A stretch of DNA of 64,000 nucleotides from Anaerovorax odorimutans (GCF_024459955.1 NZ_JANFXK010000016.1:34196-98195), one strand, 5' to 3'; shown: positions 53,387-62,380, counted from the stretch's first letter. Notes: generated by a model not told the origin, from the letters alone. Numbers and translations are program-made.

Positions 53387-54202
53387 TTAAATATCCAGTT
53401 CTTCCAGCATCTCCCGCACGGTTTTTTTCAGAACAGGGTGTCGCACAAAAGGCGCGATTTCGGCCATTGGCCGCAGCACGAAATCCCGTTTGTGCATTTC
53501 AATATGAGGAATCTGCAGTTCCTCCGTATCCAGCACCAGATCGTCGTACAGCAGAATGTCCAGATCCAGCGTTCTGGGGCCCCAGCGGATTTCCCGCTTC
53601 CTGTCCGCCGCCTGCTCGATTTCATGGAGTAATGAGAGCAGTTCGCCGGGTTCAAGCAGGGTCCTCAGCGCAAGGCAGCCGTTGAGGAATTCATCCTGAT
53701 CCGTATATCCGTAAGGCGGAGTCGTCAGAAAAGCCGATACCTTTTCCACCTGACAATTTTCATCGGCGGCCAGCGCGGCTGCCGCCTGCCTTAAGTATGC
53801 CTCTTTATCGCCCATATTAGACCCCAGCGCGATATATGCCCTGTGCCAGCCGCGGGCGATCTCCACCGAAACCGTCTCCAGAGGCAGACCCACTGGCGCC
53901 CAGGGTTTCTTAATTTCCAGCTCCACCCGCTGCAGCCTGGGAAAGCCGGTCAGCAGTTCAAAGGCCAGTTTTTCCGCTACCGTTTCCAGTAGTTTGAAGG
54001 TATGGGTTTCCACAAAATGCTTCATCGTCTGGCTGACTTCACCGTAATGGATGGAAGCCGTCAGGTCGTCCGTCAGGCCCGCCTTCCTCGTCTCTGTGTA
54101 GAGAACCGCGGAAAGGAGAAATTTCTGTCCCAGTGCGTTTTCCTCAGGAAACACACCATGGTTGGCGAACACCTCCAGATTTTTAATATTGATCTTATCC
54201 AT
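53387..54202 (-). CDS. folBK: Dihydroneopterin aldolase–HPPK fusion
   Basis: 271 residues in two domains. FolB (about 1-118): NLEVFANHGVFPEENALGQKF, TIHYGEV-type SIHYGEVSQ and EIKKPWAPVGLP. FolK (about 120-271): YIALGSNMGDKEAYL, FLTTPPYGYTDQDEFLNG and RWGPRTLDLDILLYDD. It converts dihydroneopterin to hydroxymethyl-dihydropterin and pyrophosphorylates it. It starts 7 bases after folP. Confidence 0.95.
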   Translation of the reverse strand: MDKINIKNLEVFANHGVFPEENALGQKFLLSAVLYTETRKAGLTDDLTASIHYGEVSQTMKHFVETHTFKLLETVAEKLAFELLTGFPRLQRVELEIKKPWAPVGLPLETVSVEIARGWHRAYIALGSNMGDKEAYLRQAAAALAADENCQVEKVSAFLTTPPYGYTDQDEFLNGCLALRTLLEPGELLSLLHEIEQAADRKREIRWGPRTLDLDILLYDDLVLDTEELQIPHIEMHKRDFVLRPMAEIAPFVRHPVLKKTVREMLEELDI

Positions 54203-54209
54203 GTTCCTC

Positions 54210-55019
54210 CTAATCTCTGCCCAAGATCGCTTCCGTCATGCGGATGATCCGTTTGTTTTCTTTAATATCGTGGACCCGCACAAAGGCGCAGCCCTTCATC
54301 ACGCCCATGACCGTGGTGGCCAGCGTTCCTTCCAGCCGCTGATCCGCCGGCAGGTCCAGCGTCAGTCCGATCACCGATTTTCTGGAAGCGGCCAGGAGCA
54401 CCGGATATCCCAAATCATGGAGGATTTCTACCCGGTTCAGCGCTATGAGGTTCATTTCATAGGTCTTTCCAAACCCGATGCCCGGATCGAGGATGATCTT
54501 ATCGTCATCAATGCCGGCTTCCTTTGCCAGCCGGACACAGTCGCTCAGGTCGTCTGCCATGTCCTCCAAAAAATTCCGGTAAACAGCCTCTTCCCGATTG
54601 TGCATCAGACAGCAGACGGCCTTTCGCTGTGCGATCAGATCCGCCATGGCCGGGTCCTTTTTCAGTCCCCAGATATCGTTCACCAGATCCGCGCCCGCAT
54701 CCAGCGCTGCGCGCGCCACATTGCTCTTGTAGGTGTCGATGGAAATGGGAATATCGAAATTGGCCCGGATCTTTTCGATAACCGGAGTCACCCGCTCGAT
54801 TTCCTCATCTTCCGTAATAACGGTATGGCCTGGTCTTGTGGATTCTCCTCCCACATCTATGATATCCGCGCCCTCTTCTATCATTTCCTGCGCATGGAAA
54901 AGAGCTGCGTCCAAACAGTTAAATTTTCCTCCGTCCGAGAAGGAATCCGGGGTCACGTTGAGTATCCCCATGATGTAAGTTTTGTTCGCAGTGTCAAAAT
55001 CTCGATTGCCTATCTTCAT
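54210..55019 (-). CDS. folP: Dihydropteroate synthase
   Basis: 269 residues, TIM barrel. Signature blocks are MGILNVTPDSFSDGGKF, DIIDVGGESTRPGH, ISIDTYKSNVARAAL, LVNDIWGLKKD, IILDPGIGFGKTYEMN and LLAASRKSVIG. It joins the pterin diphosphate with p-aminobenzoate and is the sulfonamide target. Same operon as folE and folBK. Confidence 0.96.
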   Translation of the reverse strand: MKIGNRDFDTANKTYIMGILNVTPDSFSDGGKFNCLDAALFHAQEMIEEGADIIDVGGESTRPGHTVITEDEEIERVTPVIEKIRANFDIPISIDTYKSNVARAALDAGADLVNDIWGLKKDPAMADLIAQRKAVCCLMHNREEAVYRNFLEDMADDLSDCVRLAKEAGIDDDKIILDPGIGFGKTYEMNLIALNRVEILHDLGYPVLLAASRKSVIGLTLDLPADQRLEGTLATTVMGVMKGCAFVRVHDIKENKRIIRMTEAILGRD

Positions 55020-55030
55020 TCACGCTCTCC

Positions 55031-55513
55031 TCAGTAGTCTATTTTCATATTCATATTTTCTTTATACCATTTGCATTCCTCTCTGGCCCCACAGACAAAA
55101 CATTTTCTCGAATGCTTGTCCGCTTTGTAAAGCAGGGTCCTGAGAGGACTGCCCTTTTTCGATCCCTCCCGCCGGTGGAAGAGTATGGCGTCGATGATCT
55201 GCGCCTGCTCCTCATCGGAAAAACCGCATTCCGGCAGGATCTGTTCCGCCATGCCGACTCCGGCTTCGTGATGGGGAATTTCCTTCGTGTATTGCAGGGC
55301 TCTGCCGATATCGTGCAGCAGCGCCGCGCTGTAGATCATTTCCCGGGCAATACCCGCATTTTCCTCCAAATTGTAAATGTAGGCCAATCTCGCCACATCC
55401 AGAAAATGGTCCATATCGTGCTTGCAGAAGATCCGGTCTTTTTCCGCCTCTTCTATATCGTGCAGCGCTTCCTGATATAAGGGATGATTAAAAATCTGAT
55501 TTACTTTGTCCAT
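55031..55513 (-). CDS. HD-domain phosphohydrolase of the folate operon
   Basis: 160 residues. HD metal residues are visible: CKHDMDHFLDVARLA, SAALLHDIGRALQY and PHHEAGV. The C-terminus has several cysteines (KCFVCGAREECKW) that could bind metal. In Clostridia an HD gene often lies between folE and folP and may dephosphorylate dihydroneopterin phosphate; that role is inferred from position. It begins 1 base after folE ends. Confidence 0.85.
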   Translation of the reverse strand: MDKVNQIFNHPLYQEALHDIEEAEKDRIFCKHDMDHFLDVARLAYIYNLEENAGIAREMIYSAALLHDIGRALQYTKEIPHHEAGVGMAEQILPECGFSDEEQAQIIDAILFHRREGSKKGSPLRTLLYKADKHSRKCFVCGAREECKWYKENMNMKIDY

Positions 55514-55514
55514 G

Positions 55515-56066
55515 TCACTTCACCATTTGTAAAAAGGTTTGCTGTAAGGAATAATCTTCGGCAAAAGCGCCTCTGACCATGGTGGTCACGGTCTTTGTGC
55601 CGGGTTTTTGCACGCCCCGCATGGTCATGCACATATGCTCCGCTTCGATCACGACCATGACTCCCTTGGGATGCAGGTATTTTTCCAGGGCATCCGCGAT
55701 CTGTGCGGTCATCTGCTCCTGCAGCTGCGGCCTCCTGGCATAAACTTCAACGGTCCGGGCCAGCTTTGACAGCCCCGCTACCGTTCCGTCGGGTATGTAA
55801 GCAACGTGCGCCTTTCCGTAAAAGGGCAGCAGATGATGTTCACAGGTGGAATAAAACTGAATGTCCTTTTCCATTACCATGTTATTGTTCTCCACATGAA
55901 ACTGCTTGTCAAGATGGGTCTTGGCATCCTGCTCCATACCGGCGTATATCTCTTCATACATCCTGGCCACTCTGGCAGGGGTTTCTCTGAGTCCTTCCCG
56001 ATCCGTATCCTCTCCGATCCCCTCCAGCATAAGCCGGACGCCTTCTTCAATTTTTTTATGATCCAT
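55515..56066 (-). CDS. folE: GTP cyclohydrolase I (type IA, zinc-dependent)
   Basis: 183 residues. Active-site and zinc residues: [22 protein letters not shown] (Cys and His ligands, listed in two parts [13 protein letters not shown] and AHVAYIPDG), [20 protein letters not shown] and [17 protein letters not shown] (second Cys ligand). It makes dihydroneopterin triphosphate, the first folate step. ATG 56066 follows GGAGAC; an upstream frame to 56270 runs through the riboswitch and is rejected. Confidence 0.96.
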   Translation of the reverse strand: MDHKKIEEGVRLMLEGIGEDTDREGLRETPARVARMYEEIYAGMEQDAKTHLDKQFHVENNNMVMEKDIQFYSTCEHHLLPFYGKAHVAYIPDGTVAGLSKLARTVEVYARRPQLQEQMTAQIADALEKYLHPKGVMVVIEAEHMCMTMRGVQKPGTKTVTTMVRGAFAEDYSLQQTFLQMVK

Positions 56067-56111
56067 GTTGTTCTGTCTCCTTATTTTTCTCCCATTGACA
56101 GAAAACAAAAA

Positions 56112-56173
56112 AGCTCTCCATCTTATAGTGATTCCGGCGAAAAATCTCCCTTCACATACATAATGCCAGAGCT
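56112..56173 (-). terminator. Intrinsic attenuator between THF riboswitch and folE
   Basis: On the minus strand AGCTCT (56168-56173) opens a long hairpin closed by AGAGCT (56112-56117), with further inner pairing (TATGTGA with TCACTATA), followed by TTTTTTG. Its position just after the aptamer suggests transcriptional control. Confidence 0.7.
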
Positions 56174-56180
56174 TCTGTTG

Positions 56181-56272
56181 CAACGGGTGCGGAACATACA
56201 CCGCAAGCAGCTTTTCGTGCTTTTCGTTTCGGCGGCAACTCCCCATCCGCCGAACACTTGACGCGTACATTC
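56181..56272 (-). ncRNA. Tetrahydrofolate (THF) riboswitch aptamer
   Basis: The minus strand shows the folate aptamer landmarks in order: P1 strand GGAATGTACGCG, GTCAAGTG, a stem GGCGG/CCGCC enclosing ATGGGGAGTTG, AACGAAAAGC, a short hairpin, GCGGTGTATGTTCC (closing P1) and CACCCG. These fit the THF-I riboswitch consensus I know from folate genes of Clostridia. It lies about 115 bases before folE. Folate binding should end transcription at the following hairpin. Confidence 0.8.
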
Positions 56273-56302
56273 CTATTTTGCGTATTATTTACATTATACT
56301 CT

Positions 56303-56330
56303 ATTATAGTACAAATTCAGGAAAATACAA
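56303..56330 (-). promoter_or_regulatory. Promoter of the folate operon
   Basis: Minus-strand TTGTAT (56325-56330), 16-base spacer and TATAAT (56303-56308), about 30 bases before the aptamer. The stretch 56331-56551 on the other side has no supported gene. Confidence 0.7.
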
Positions 56331-56551
56331 GGGAGGTTTCCGCACCTGCCGGGCTGACTGTGACTGCCTTGGGTCTGCGGGGCCAAAATCGGCAGCGGAC
56401 AGGTTCGCACCATCAAATTCCGGGCAGCGCCTTGTAAAAACTGTCACTTGGAAAATCTGCGTTTATATGCTATCCTATTTCCGGAAATTCTCTTTCTGCG
56501 CAGCGCGTGCGCAGGGTGCGATCCATATATTACAAGAAAGTGAACATACAT

Positions 56552-57565
56552 ATGACAAAAAAATTACTGATTCTGACTACCGGAGGAACCATTGCCTCCG
56601 TCAAAACGCCCCATGGGCTGATACCAGCTCTTTCTTCGGAAGAGCTGCTTTCCTATCTTCCTGAGATCGGAAGGGATTTTCTTTTACAGACAAAAGCAGT
56701 CTGCAATCTGGACAGCACGGACATAACGCCGGATCACTGGCTCATGCTGGCCGAATCCATCAAAGAAGAGTACCATAATTACGATGGTTTTGTGATCTGC
56801 CACGGTACGGATACTATGGCCTATACGGCGGCGGCCCTCTCCTACCTGATTCAGCATTCGTCAAAGCCCATTGTACTCACCGGAGCGCAAAAGCCCATCG
56901 GCTCTGAGATCACCGATGCAAAAGCCAATCTGCGGGACAGCATCCTCTATGCGGCTGATCCCGATTCCCGCGGAGTGCAGATCGTCTTTGACGGCAAGGT
57001 AATCCTGGGTACGCGGGCTAAGAAAACCAAGACACTGAGCTTTTCGGCATTTTCCAGCATTAACTTCCCATATCTGGCGACCATTCACGATGGAAAAATC
57101 ATCCGCTACCTGCCTCCTTCCATCGAAAAAAATCCGGTCGTATTTTACGACCGGCTCAATCCGAAAGTATTCCTGCTCAAGCTGACACCGGGGATTTCTC
57201 CGGCGCTCCTTTCGGAGATCTTTTGTCTGTACGACTGCATCATCATTGAAAGCTTTGGCGTGGGCGGAATCCCCGACAGCCTGGAAAAAGAGCTTTTCCG
57301 GCAGCTAAGTAAATACGCCCCCGAGGAAAAGGTTCTGGTTATGACGACTCAGGTTACCTATGAGGGCAGCAACGTGGGCACCTATGAAGTGGGCCGCAGA
57401 CTCAACGAATCCTTCAGTATTCTGGAGGCCAGAGATATGACGCTGGAAGCGGTTCTCACCAAAATGATGTGGATCATGGCCGAAGAAAATATCTCCTGGC
57501 CGGAGATCTGCCGCAAGTTCTACATGCGCATCAATTCCGATACGCTGTTGCAGGAGCAGGGCTAA
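56552..57565 (+). CDS. ansA: Type I (cytoplasmic) L-asparaginase
   Basis: 337 residues. Catalytic threonine motifs ILTTGGTIAS (about 8) and ICHGTDTMAYTAAAL (about 90), with IVLTGAQKPIGS and the ESFGVGGIPD block. No signal peptide, so type I. It hydrolyses asparagine to aspartate and ammonia. ATG 56552 starts the conserved fold; the ribosome binding site is weak (AAGAAAGTG). Confidence 0.94.
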   Translation: MTKKLLILTTGGTIASVKTPHGLIPALSSEELLSYLPEIGRDFLLQTKAVCNLDSTDITPDHWLMLAESIKEEYHNYDGFVICHGTDTMAYTAAALSYLIQHSSKPIVLTGAQKPIGSEITDAKANLRDSILYAADPDSRGVQIVFDGKVILGTRAKKTKTLSFSAFSSINFPYLATIHDGKIIRYLPPSIEKNPVVFYDRLNPKVFLLKLTPGISPALLSEIFCLYDCIIIESFGVGGIPDSLEKELFRQLSKYAPEEKVLVMTTQVTYEGSNVGTYEVGRRLNESFSILEARDMTLEAVLTKMMWIMAEENISWPEICRKFYMRINSDTLLQEQG

Positions 57566-57625
57566 CAACAAAACAGCGGTAAAAGCAGAAATTTCGCGTT
57601 TTGTGTTGGAGACGGCAGTGTAAGT

Positions 57626-58135
57626 CTACTCCTTTTCCTGGCCGTCCGTTTCTTCCAGGGCCTTCAGCATCTGTTCGCAGGCCAGCTTTTGGGCATAGCT
57701 GGAAATCGCCAGCCGCAGGGCCATTTCCGACAGATCGGCTTTATCTTCCGTCTCCTGCAGCTCTGCCGAAACCTTCTTAAATTCTTCGTCCATCACTTCC
57801 ATATAGCTCTCATAAAAATCCCGTATTTCCTGGTCCTGTATCTTGGCTTTCAGAAGCTCTCCCGTGTCATTCACTGACAGCACCTGCTTTAAAAGGCAGA
57901 TTGCTGTCAGATAGGCGATGTGCGTACGATTGTATTTTTTCCCCACCGCCCTTGGCAGCAGGCCCTTTTTAATGTAATTGTTGACCATCGCCGCCGTCAG
58001 ATTCTCATCCAGCTCCAGCCCTGCGTGCTGTCTGGGCATGTAGTTCAGCACCTGGTCCATATACAGGTCGATATCGGGAATATCTTCCCATTTGTTCGGT
58101 CTTTTTTCTTCCAGTATTTTTTTAATCGTTTCCAT
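57626..58135 (-). CDS. DUF1836 domain protein
   Basis: 169 residues. The DUF1836 pattern is seen in NLTAAMVNNYIKKGLLPRAV, KYNRTHIAYLTAICLLKQVLS, a MerR-like helix-turn-helix, followed by an acidic helical C-terminus. Probably a regulator; target unknown. Convergent with ansA; a CAACAAAAC/GTTTTGTGTTG hairpin in the gap (57567-57606) may end both transcripts. Confidence 0.82.
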   Translation of the reverse strand: METIKKILEEKRPNKWEDIPDIDLYMDQVLNYMPRQHAGLELDENLTAAMVNNYIKKGLLPRAVGKKYNRTHIAYLTAICLLKQVLSVNDTGELLKAKIQDQEIRDFYESYMEVMDEEFKKVSAELQETEDKADLSEMALRLAISSYAQKLACEQMLKALEETDGQEKE

Positions 58136-58285
58136 ATTTTGTACCTCTTTTTCGTATAATCAATTCCTCATTATGCCATTCTAATAGAAAGACATTCTTT
58201 ATACAGCACCAACACGGCGTCTCTTAACAGAGCCGCATCAGATATACGAATAGTATATATCATATAAAAACAAATGTAAATAGTA

Positions 58286-58314
58286 TTGACTCTATGTTAG
58301 TTACATAATATAAT
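58286..58314 (+). promoter_or_regulatory. Strong sigma-A-type promoter of the SGNH hydrolase gene
   Basis: TTGACT (58286-58291), 17-base spacer, TATAAT (58309-58314), about 60 bases before the gene. Confidence 0.75.
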
Positions 58315-58375
58315 ATTAGATATTACATTTAATAGTTTCAATTATTTCTTTCAAGAACAAAAGGGGGAATTCGAG

Positions 58376-59044
58376 ATGAAAATTTGTGTCCTGGGGGATT
58401 CCGTAGCCAGAGGGGTCATCTATGATGAGGCTCGGAACAAATACACGTTTCTGAAAAACAGTTTTATCAATTTATTTTCCAGCATAAGACAGATTCCGGT
58501 GAAAAATCTGGCACGCTTTGGCTGCACTACGACCAAAGGCCAGCAGATCCTGGAAAAGCACAAGGAGCAGCTTTCCCTGTACGACTATACGATTCTGGAA
58601 TTCGGAGGAAACGACTGCAACTATAATTGGGAAGAAGTCGCCCGCACACCGGAAAAGGACCACGCGCCCGCAGTCCCTTCATCCGTTTTCAAAGACACTT
58701 ATTCCAATATGCTGGAGCAAATCCGATCCTGCGGCAGCCAGCCGATCCTGCTCTCTCTGCCGCCCCTGAATCCGCAGCGGTTCTTCGATTGGGTATGCAG
58801 GGGTCTGAACAGAGACAATGTGCTTCGCTGGCTGGGCGATATCGACTACATCTATCGCTGGCACGAGGCCTATAACCTGACCGTCTTTCAGCTGGCACAG
58901 GAGCACAAGGCTCCGCTGATCGACATCCGCCGGATCTTTCTGGAAAACCGCCATTACGGCGACCTCCTCTGTGTGGATGGCATGCACCCCAACGAAAAGG
59001 GCCATGCGCTGATTAATTCCGCACTAGTTGATCTAATGATTTAA
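58376..59044 (+). CDS. SGNH/GDSL-family hydrolase
   Basis: 222 residues. SGNH blocks are LGDSVARGV (Ser nucleophile in GDS, about residue 9), FGCTTTKG (Gly), LEFGGNDCNYNW (Asn) and DGMHPNEKGH (Asp and His). No signal peptide, so an intracellular esterase or acylhydrolase is likely; substrate unknown. Its 3' end overlaps the convergent pdaA-like gene by 32 bases. Confidence 0.9.
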   Translation: MKICVLGDSVARGVIYDEARNKYTFLKNSFINLFSSIRQIPVKNLARFGCTTTKGQQILEKHKEQLSLYDYTILEFGGNDCNYNWEEVARTPEKDHAPAVPSSVFKDTYSNMLEQIRSCGSQPILLSLPPLNPQRFFDWVCRGLNRDNVLRWLGDIDYIYRWHEAYNLTVFQLAQEHKAPLIDIRRIFLENRHYGDLLCVDGMHPNEKGHALINSALVDLMI

Positions 59045-59828
59045 AGGTATAGCCCAATTCCTCCCATTTTGACAGCAGCTCGTCGAGAATCTCGGCATTG
59101 GTCTGAGAGGTGCTGTGGAGCAGGATGATGGCACCTGGATGAACTCTTGGTATGAGTTTTTTGAAGGCTTCCTCTCTGGACGGCTGCTGACTCTCATACC
59201 AGTCCACATAGGCCAGGCTCCAAAAAATCGTATGATAGCCCAGCTCCTTTGCCATTTCCAGGTTCGACTCGCTGTATTTTCCCTGAGGCGGCCGGTAGAA
59301 TTTTTTCATGTTCTTTCCGGTCGTCTTTTTGTACAGCGCTTCCAGGTCATTGATCTCCTTAGAAAAATCCTCCATCGTAGATATCTGGGACATATCCGGA
59401 TGATGGAAGGTATGGTTTCCTACAATGTGCCCTTCCTTCACCATTCGCTTTACCAGCTCCGGATTGGTCTGGATATAATTGCCCACTACGAAAAAGGCCG
59501 CAGGGACCTTGTGTTTTTTCAAAGCATCGAGAATCTTTGCCGTATGCCCGTTCTCGTATCCGGCGTCAAAGGTCAGATACAGGACCTTCTCAGAGGTTTT
59601 CTCCGCATAATACGCATCGTATTTTTTCAGGTACTCCGCCGTTGCGTTGGCTACAGGAGGCTGGCCCGCCTGCTGGAAGCTCAGGCCCCAGTTTCCGTCC
59701 GCGGATGTGGAAACGGCATCCTTTTTAAAAACGCCGGTTGCCAGGCCAACGCCGACAAACGCTACTGCAAAAAGAGCTACCGCCGCCGTTATGCGCAGCA
59801 GTCTTTTTTTTCGAACCATTATAATCAT
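59013..59828 (-). CDS. PdaA-like peptidoglycan N-acetylmuramic acid deacetylase
   Basis: 271 residues. N-terminal membrane anchor or signal (LLRITAAVALFAVAFVGVGL), then a PdaA-type GNWGLSFQQAGQPP lead and the NodB deacetylase domain: LTFDAGYENGHTAKILD (where most NodB domains have TFDDG), GNHTFHHPDM (His ligands), YRPPQGKYSE and ILLHSTS. PdaA enzymes make muramic delta-lactam in spore cortex, so this hints at sporulation ability. Confidence 0.88.
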   Translation of the reverse strand: MIIMVRKKRLLRITAAVALFAVAFVGVGLATGVFKKDAVSTSADGNWGLSFQQAGQPPVANATAEYLKKYDAYYAEKTSEKVLYLTFDAGYENGHTAKILDALKKHKVPAAFFVVGNYIQTNPELVKRMVKEGHIVGNHTFHHPDMSQISTMEDFSKEINDLEALYKKTTGKNMKKFYRPPQGKYSESNLEMAKELGYHTIFWSLAYVDWYESQQPSREEAFKKLIPRVHPGAIILLHSTSQTNAEILDELLSKWEELGYTFKSLDQLVRN

Positions 59829-59833
59829 AAAAA

Positions 59834-59866
59834 ATCACCACCCAGTCAAGTATACTGGGCGGTGAT
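59834..59866 (-). terminator. Hairpin before pdaA; terminator of the carbonic anhydrase transcript
   Basis: ATCACCACCCAGT (59834-59846) pairs with ACTGGGCGGTGAT (59854-59866), with TTTTTT following on the minus strand. The GGTGG that could serve as ribosome binding site for pdaA is inside the stem, so it may also control translation. Confidence 0.75.
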
Positions 59867-59931
59867 CCAAACTATGCTTTTAAAACCCGAAAGAGTACAG
59901 GCCGTAAGGTTTATTCCTAAAGGCCAGCGCC

Positions 59932-60480
59932 TTATTTTTCCGATACGGGCATCAGTTCTCCGGTTACGGTATCTATGACAAAGCCTCCCACCTGGATATC
60001 GTCGGGAATCAGAGGGTGATTCCGCAGCAGGTCCACCGTCTCTCTGACAGAAGTGTCCACATCGTCAAAGCCCCTGAGCCAGCGCTCAAAATCAATTCCG
60101 CAGTAGCCCATCATGTCCAGGGACTCCTGGGAAATGCCCCTCTCCTTCATATGGCCGATCATAGCTTTACTGTCCATATGCTGCACGCCGCAGTCGGTAT
60201 GACCCACCACCAGGATGGTCTCCACGCCCAGCTCGAATATGGCGATCAGCAGACTCCTGACTACACTGCCAAAGGGATTGGAAATTACGCCGCCTGCGTT
60301 CTTAATAATTTTCACGTCTCCGTTTTTCAGCCCCATGGCCGCAGGCAGCAGCTCGGTCAGTCTGGTGTCCATGCAGGAGAGAATCGCCAGCTTTTTATCG
60401 GGATATTTGCTGGTGACATAGGCTTTGTAGTTCTCATCCTGTACAAATTTTCGGTTATATTCCAGTATTTCTTCAATCAT
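59932..60480 (-). CDS. Beta-class carbonic anhydrase
   Basis: 182 residues. Zinc ligands appear in SCMDTRLTEL (Cys, with Asp and Arg of the CxDxR motif) and VGHTDCGVQ (His and Cys). The short form resembles clostridial-type beta carbonic anhydrases. It interconverts CO2 and bicarbonate. It starts 10 bases after the rubredoxin–glutamate synthase gene. Confidence 0.92.
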   Translation of the reverse strand: MIEEILEYNRKFVQDENYKAYVTSKYPDKKLAILSCMDTRLTELLPAAMGLKNGDVKIIKNAGGVISNPFGSVVRSLLIAIFELGVETILVVGHTDCGVQHMDSKAMIGHMKERGISQESLDMMGYCGIDFERWLRGFDDVDTSVRETVDLLRNHPLIPDDIQVGGFVIDTVTGELMPVSEK

Positions 60481-60490
60481 ATAGTCTCTC

Positions 60491-61891
60491 CTATGCGTGT
60501 GGTATGTCCGTAAACTCTGAAATCTCTCTGCTGATGGTACACAGGTCGTCTTTGCTCAGATCCTGCAGGCGCTCGTGCCCTGTGATTCTTGCAAAGGTTT
60601 TCAGCTCTTCCAGCGAGCAGTTGAGGAAATTGGCTACTCTCTGAGCCGCGGCTTCCTCTTTGAATCTGGCCCGAAGCTCTGGATCCTGGGTAGCAACGCC
60701 TACCGGACATTTTCCGCTTCCGCAGATGCGGTACTGCTGGCAGGCCGCGGCAATCAGCGCCGCCGATGCGACAGCCACCGCATTTGCTCCCATTGCCAGA
60801 GCCTTGGCAAAATCAGAGGACACCCGCAGACCTCCGGTAATAACCAGATCGATGTCCGCGCCCGCTTTATCCAGATACTTTCTGGCCCGATGCAGCGCAT
60901 AGATGGTCGGCACGCTGGTAGCGTCCCTCACCAGCTTGGGACTGGCTCCTGTAGCGCCTCCTCTGCCGTCAATGGTGATGAAATCCGGCTCTGCGAACAC
61001 GCAGAATTCCAAATCCCGCTCAATGCGTCCGGCAGCGATCTTGATTCCAATGGGACGCCCTTCCGATTCCAGCCTAAGCTTCTGAACCAGAGACCGCAGA
61101 TCCTCCTTATTTTTTATCTCTTCGAAACAGGAAGGACTGATAACATCCTGACCCAGAGGCTTGTTTCGTATCTTGGCAATCTCCGGGGTCACCTTGTCGC
61201 CCGGCAGATGTCCGCCCATCCCCGGTTTGGTCCCCTGACCGATCTTAATCTCAATGGCATCGGCCCTTTTCAGGTTCTCCGGGGTGACGCTGTACTTGTT
61301 GGGTACGTATTCAAAGATATATTTGTAGGCCGCCTCCCGCTCTTCCGGCAAAATGCCGCCTTCTCCGCTGCACATGGCGGTCTTGGCCATGGCGCTGCCC
61401 CTGGAGAGGGCGATCTTTGTTTCTCTGGAAAGAGCGCCGAAGGACATATGGGAAATATAGACCGGACTTTCTAAAACCATTGGTTTTTTCGCCCTTTTTC
61501 CGATCACCGTCCTCGTATCCACCTGAGCATGCTCCGGCAGCGGCGGCGGGTTGAGCTGCGCGCCCAAAAGCAGGATGTCATCCCAATTGGGCATGGACAT
61601 CTTTGTGCCCATAGCCTCAATAATCGTCTCTCCGCTCACAGCCATCTTATGGATTTCCTCCATGTACCGGCATGAGGTGTCCATTCTGGCGTACTCCGGA
61701 TCATAGTCCAGCGAACTATCGCCTTCGGCTTTCTCTTCCGGCTGCGCTGTCTGCACTTCGCCCTCATCGTTGATTTGTTCGAACATGCTGCGCGGTTGAC
61801 CGCAGATCGGACATTCGCTCAGGGTATCAATCGTCTTATCTCCTTCCTCGTTAAAGATATATCCGCAGATACTGCATTTATATGCTCCCAT
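60491..61891 (-). CDS. Rubredoxin–glutamate synthase (FMN domain) fusion
   Basis: 466 residues. The first 45 form a rubredoxin (YKCSICGYIF ... CPICGQP). The rest is the FMN-binding central domain of glutamate synthase: ISHMSFGALSRETKIAL, GEGGILPEER, EIKIGQGTKPGMGGHLPG, IDGRGGATGASP, VITGGLRVSSDFAKALAMGA and the 3Fe-4S-type CGSGKCPVGVATQDP. It lacks the glutaminase domain. Such proteins are usual in strict anaerobes and archaea; an oxidoreductase role is certain, the substrate is not. Confidence 0.92.
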   Translation of the reverse strand: MGAYKCSICGYIFNEEGDKTIDTLSECPICGQPRSMFEQINDEGEVQTAQPEEKAEGDSSLDYDPEYARMDTSCRYMEEIHKMAVSGETIIEAMGTKMSMPNWDDILLLGAQLNPPPLPEHAQVDTRTVIGKRAKKPMVLESPVYISHMSFGALSRETKIALSRGSAMAKTAMCSGEGGILPEEREAAYKYIFEYVPNKYSVTPENLKRADAIEIKIGQGTKPGMGGHLPGDKVTPEIAKIRNKPLGQDVISPSCFEEIKNKEDLRSLVQKLRLESEGRPIGIKIAAGRIERDLEFCVFAEPDFITIDGRGGATGASPKLVRDATSVPTIYALHRARKYLDKAGADIDLVITGGLRVSSDFAKALAMGANAVAVASAALIAAACQQYRICGSGKCPVGVATQDPELRARFKEEAAAQRVANFLNCSLEELKTFARITGHERLQDLSKDDLCTISREISEFTDIPHA

Positions 61892-61954
61892 TTTTTTCTC
61901 CTTTACTCCACCACAGTTACAACGACTTTATCTATTTCCCGGCAGCCCGCTGTC

Positions 61955-62347
61955 TTAGTTGGCTGTCTTTTTACCACACTGCGGACATGTTCCCTGGAAA
62001 ATGATATCGTGGTCCTCAATCGTAAACCCCTGCTCACTCAAGTCCAGCTGATTCAGCTGCTCCATATAGGGAATATCCATATCGAACACCTGGCCGCAGC
62101 CGGTACATTTCAGATGGTAATGGCCCGAAGTATTAAAATCGTAACGATCCGCTGAGTTGGGAATCTGAATGCGCAGGATCTGCCCCTGCTGCGCCATCTG
62201 GTTCAGATTACGATAAACCGTCGCCTTGCTGACTCTCGGGTATTCACGGGTCACTTCCTCGTAGATCATTTCCGCTGTCGGGTGATTGTGAAGCCTGTTT
62301 ACTGCCTTCAGGATAATATCCTTCTGCAGCGTATTTCTGGTCTGCAT
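61955..62347 (-). CDS. Fur/PerR-family metal-dependent repressor
   Basis: 130 residues. The winged helix (HPTAEMIYEEVTREYPRVSKATVYRNLNQM) is followed by HYHLKCTGCGQVFDM and GTCPQCGKK, giving the two CxxC structural-zinc pairs of PerR/Fur. It resembles PerR more than Fur in its short length. The rubredoxin fusion and carbonic anhydrase genes lie downstream and may be targets. Confidence 0.9.
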   Translation of the reverse strand: MQTRNTLQKDIILKAVNRLHNHPTAEMIYEEVTREYPRVSKATVYRNLNQMAQQGQILRIQIPNSADRYDFNTSGHYHLKCTGCGQVFDMDIPYMEQLNQLDLSEQGFTIEDHDIIFQGTCPQCGKKTAN

Positions 62348-62366
62348 TATGATCGCCTCCTTATTG

Positions 62367-62380
62367 ATAATAGTTATTAT
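62367..62380. promoter_or_regulatory. Candidate Fur/PerR box
   Basis: ATAATAGTTATTAT, a 6-2-6 palindrome 20 bases before the repressor gene, within TGATAATAGTTATTATT. It resembles PerR/Fur boxes and fits autoregulation. Confidence 0.6.

Noticed and set aside
56067..56270. N-terminal extension of folE by 68 residues
   Set aside because: This stretch is the riboswitch, attenuator and leader; the FolE fold and the GGAGAC box start at 56066.
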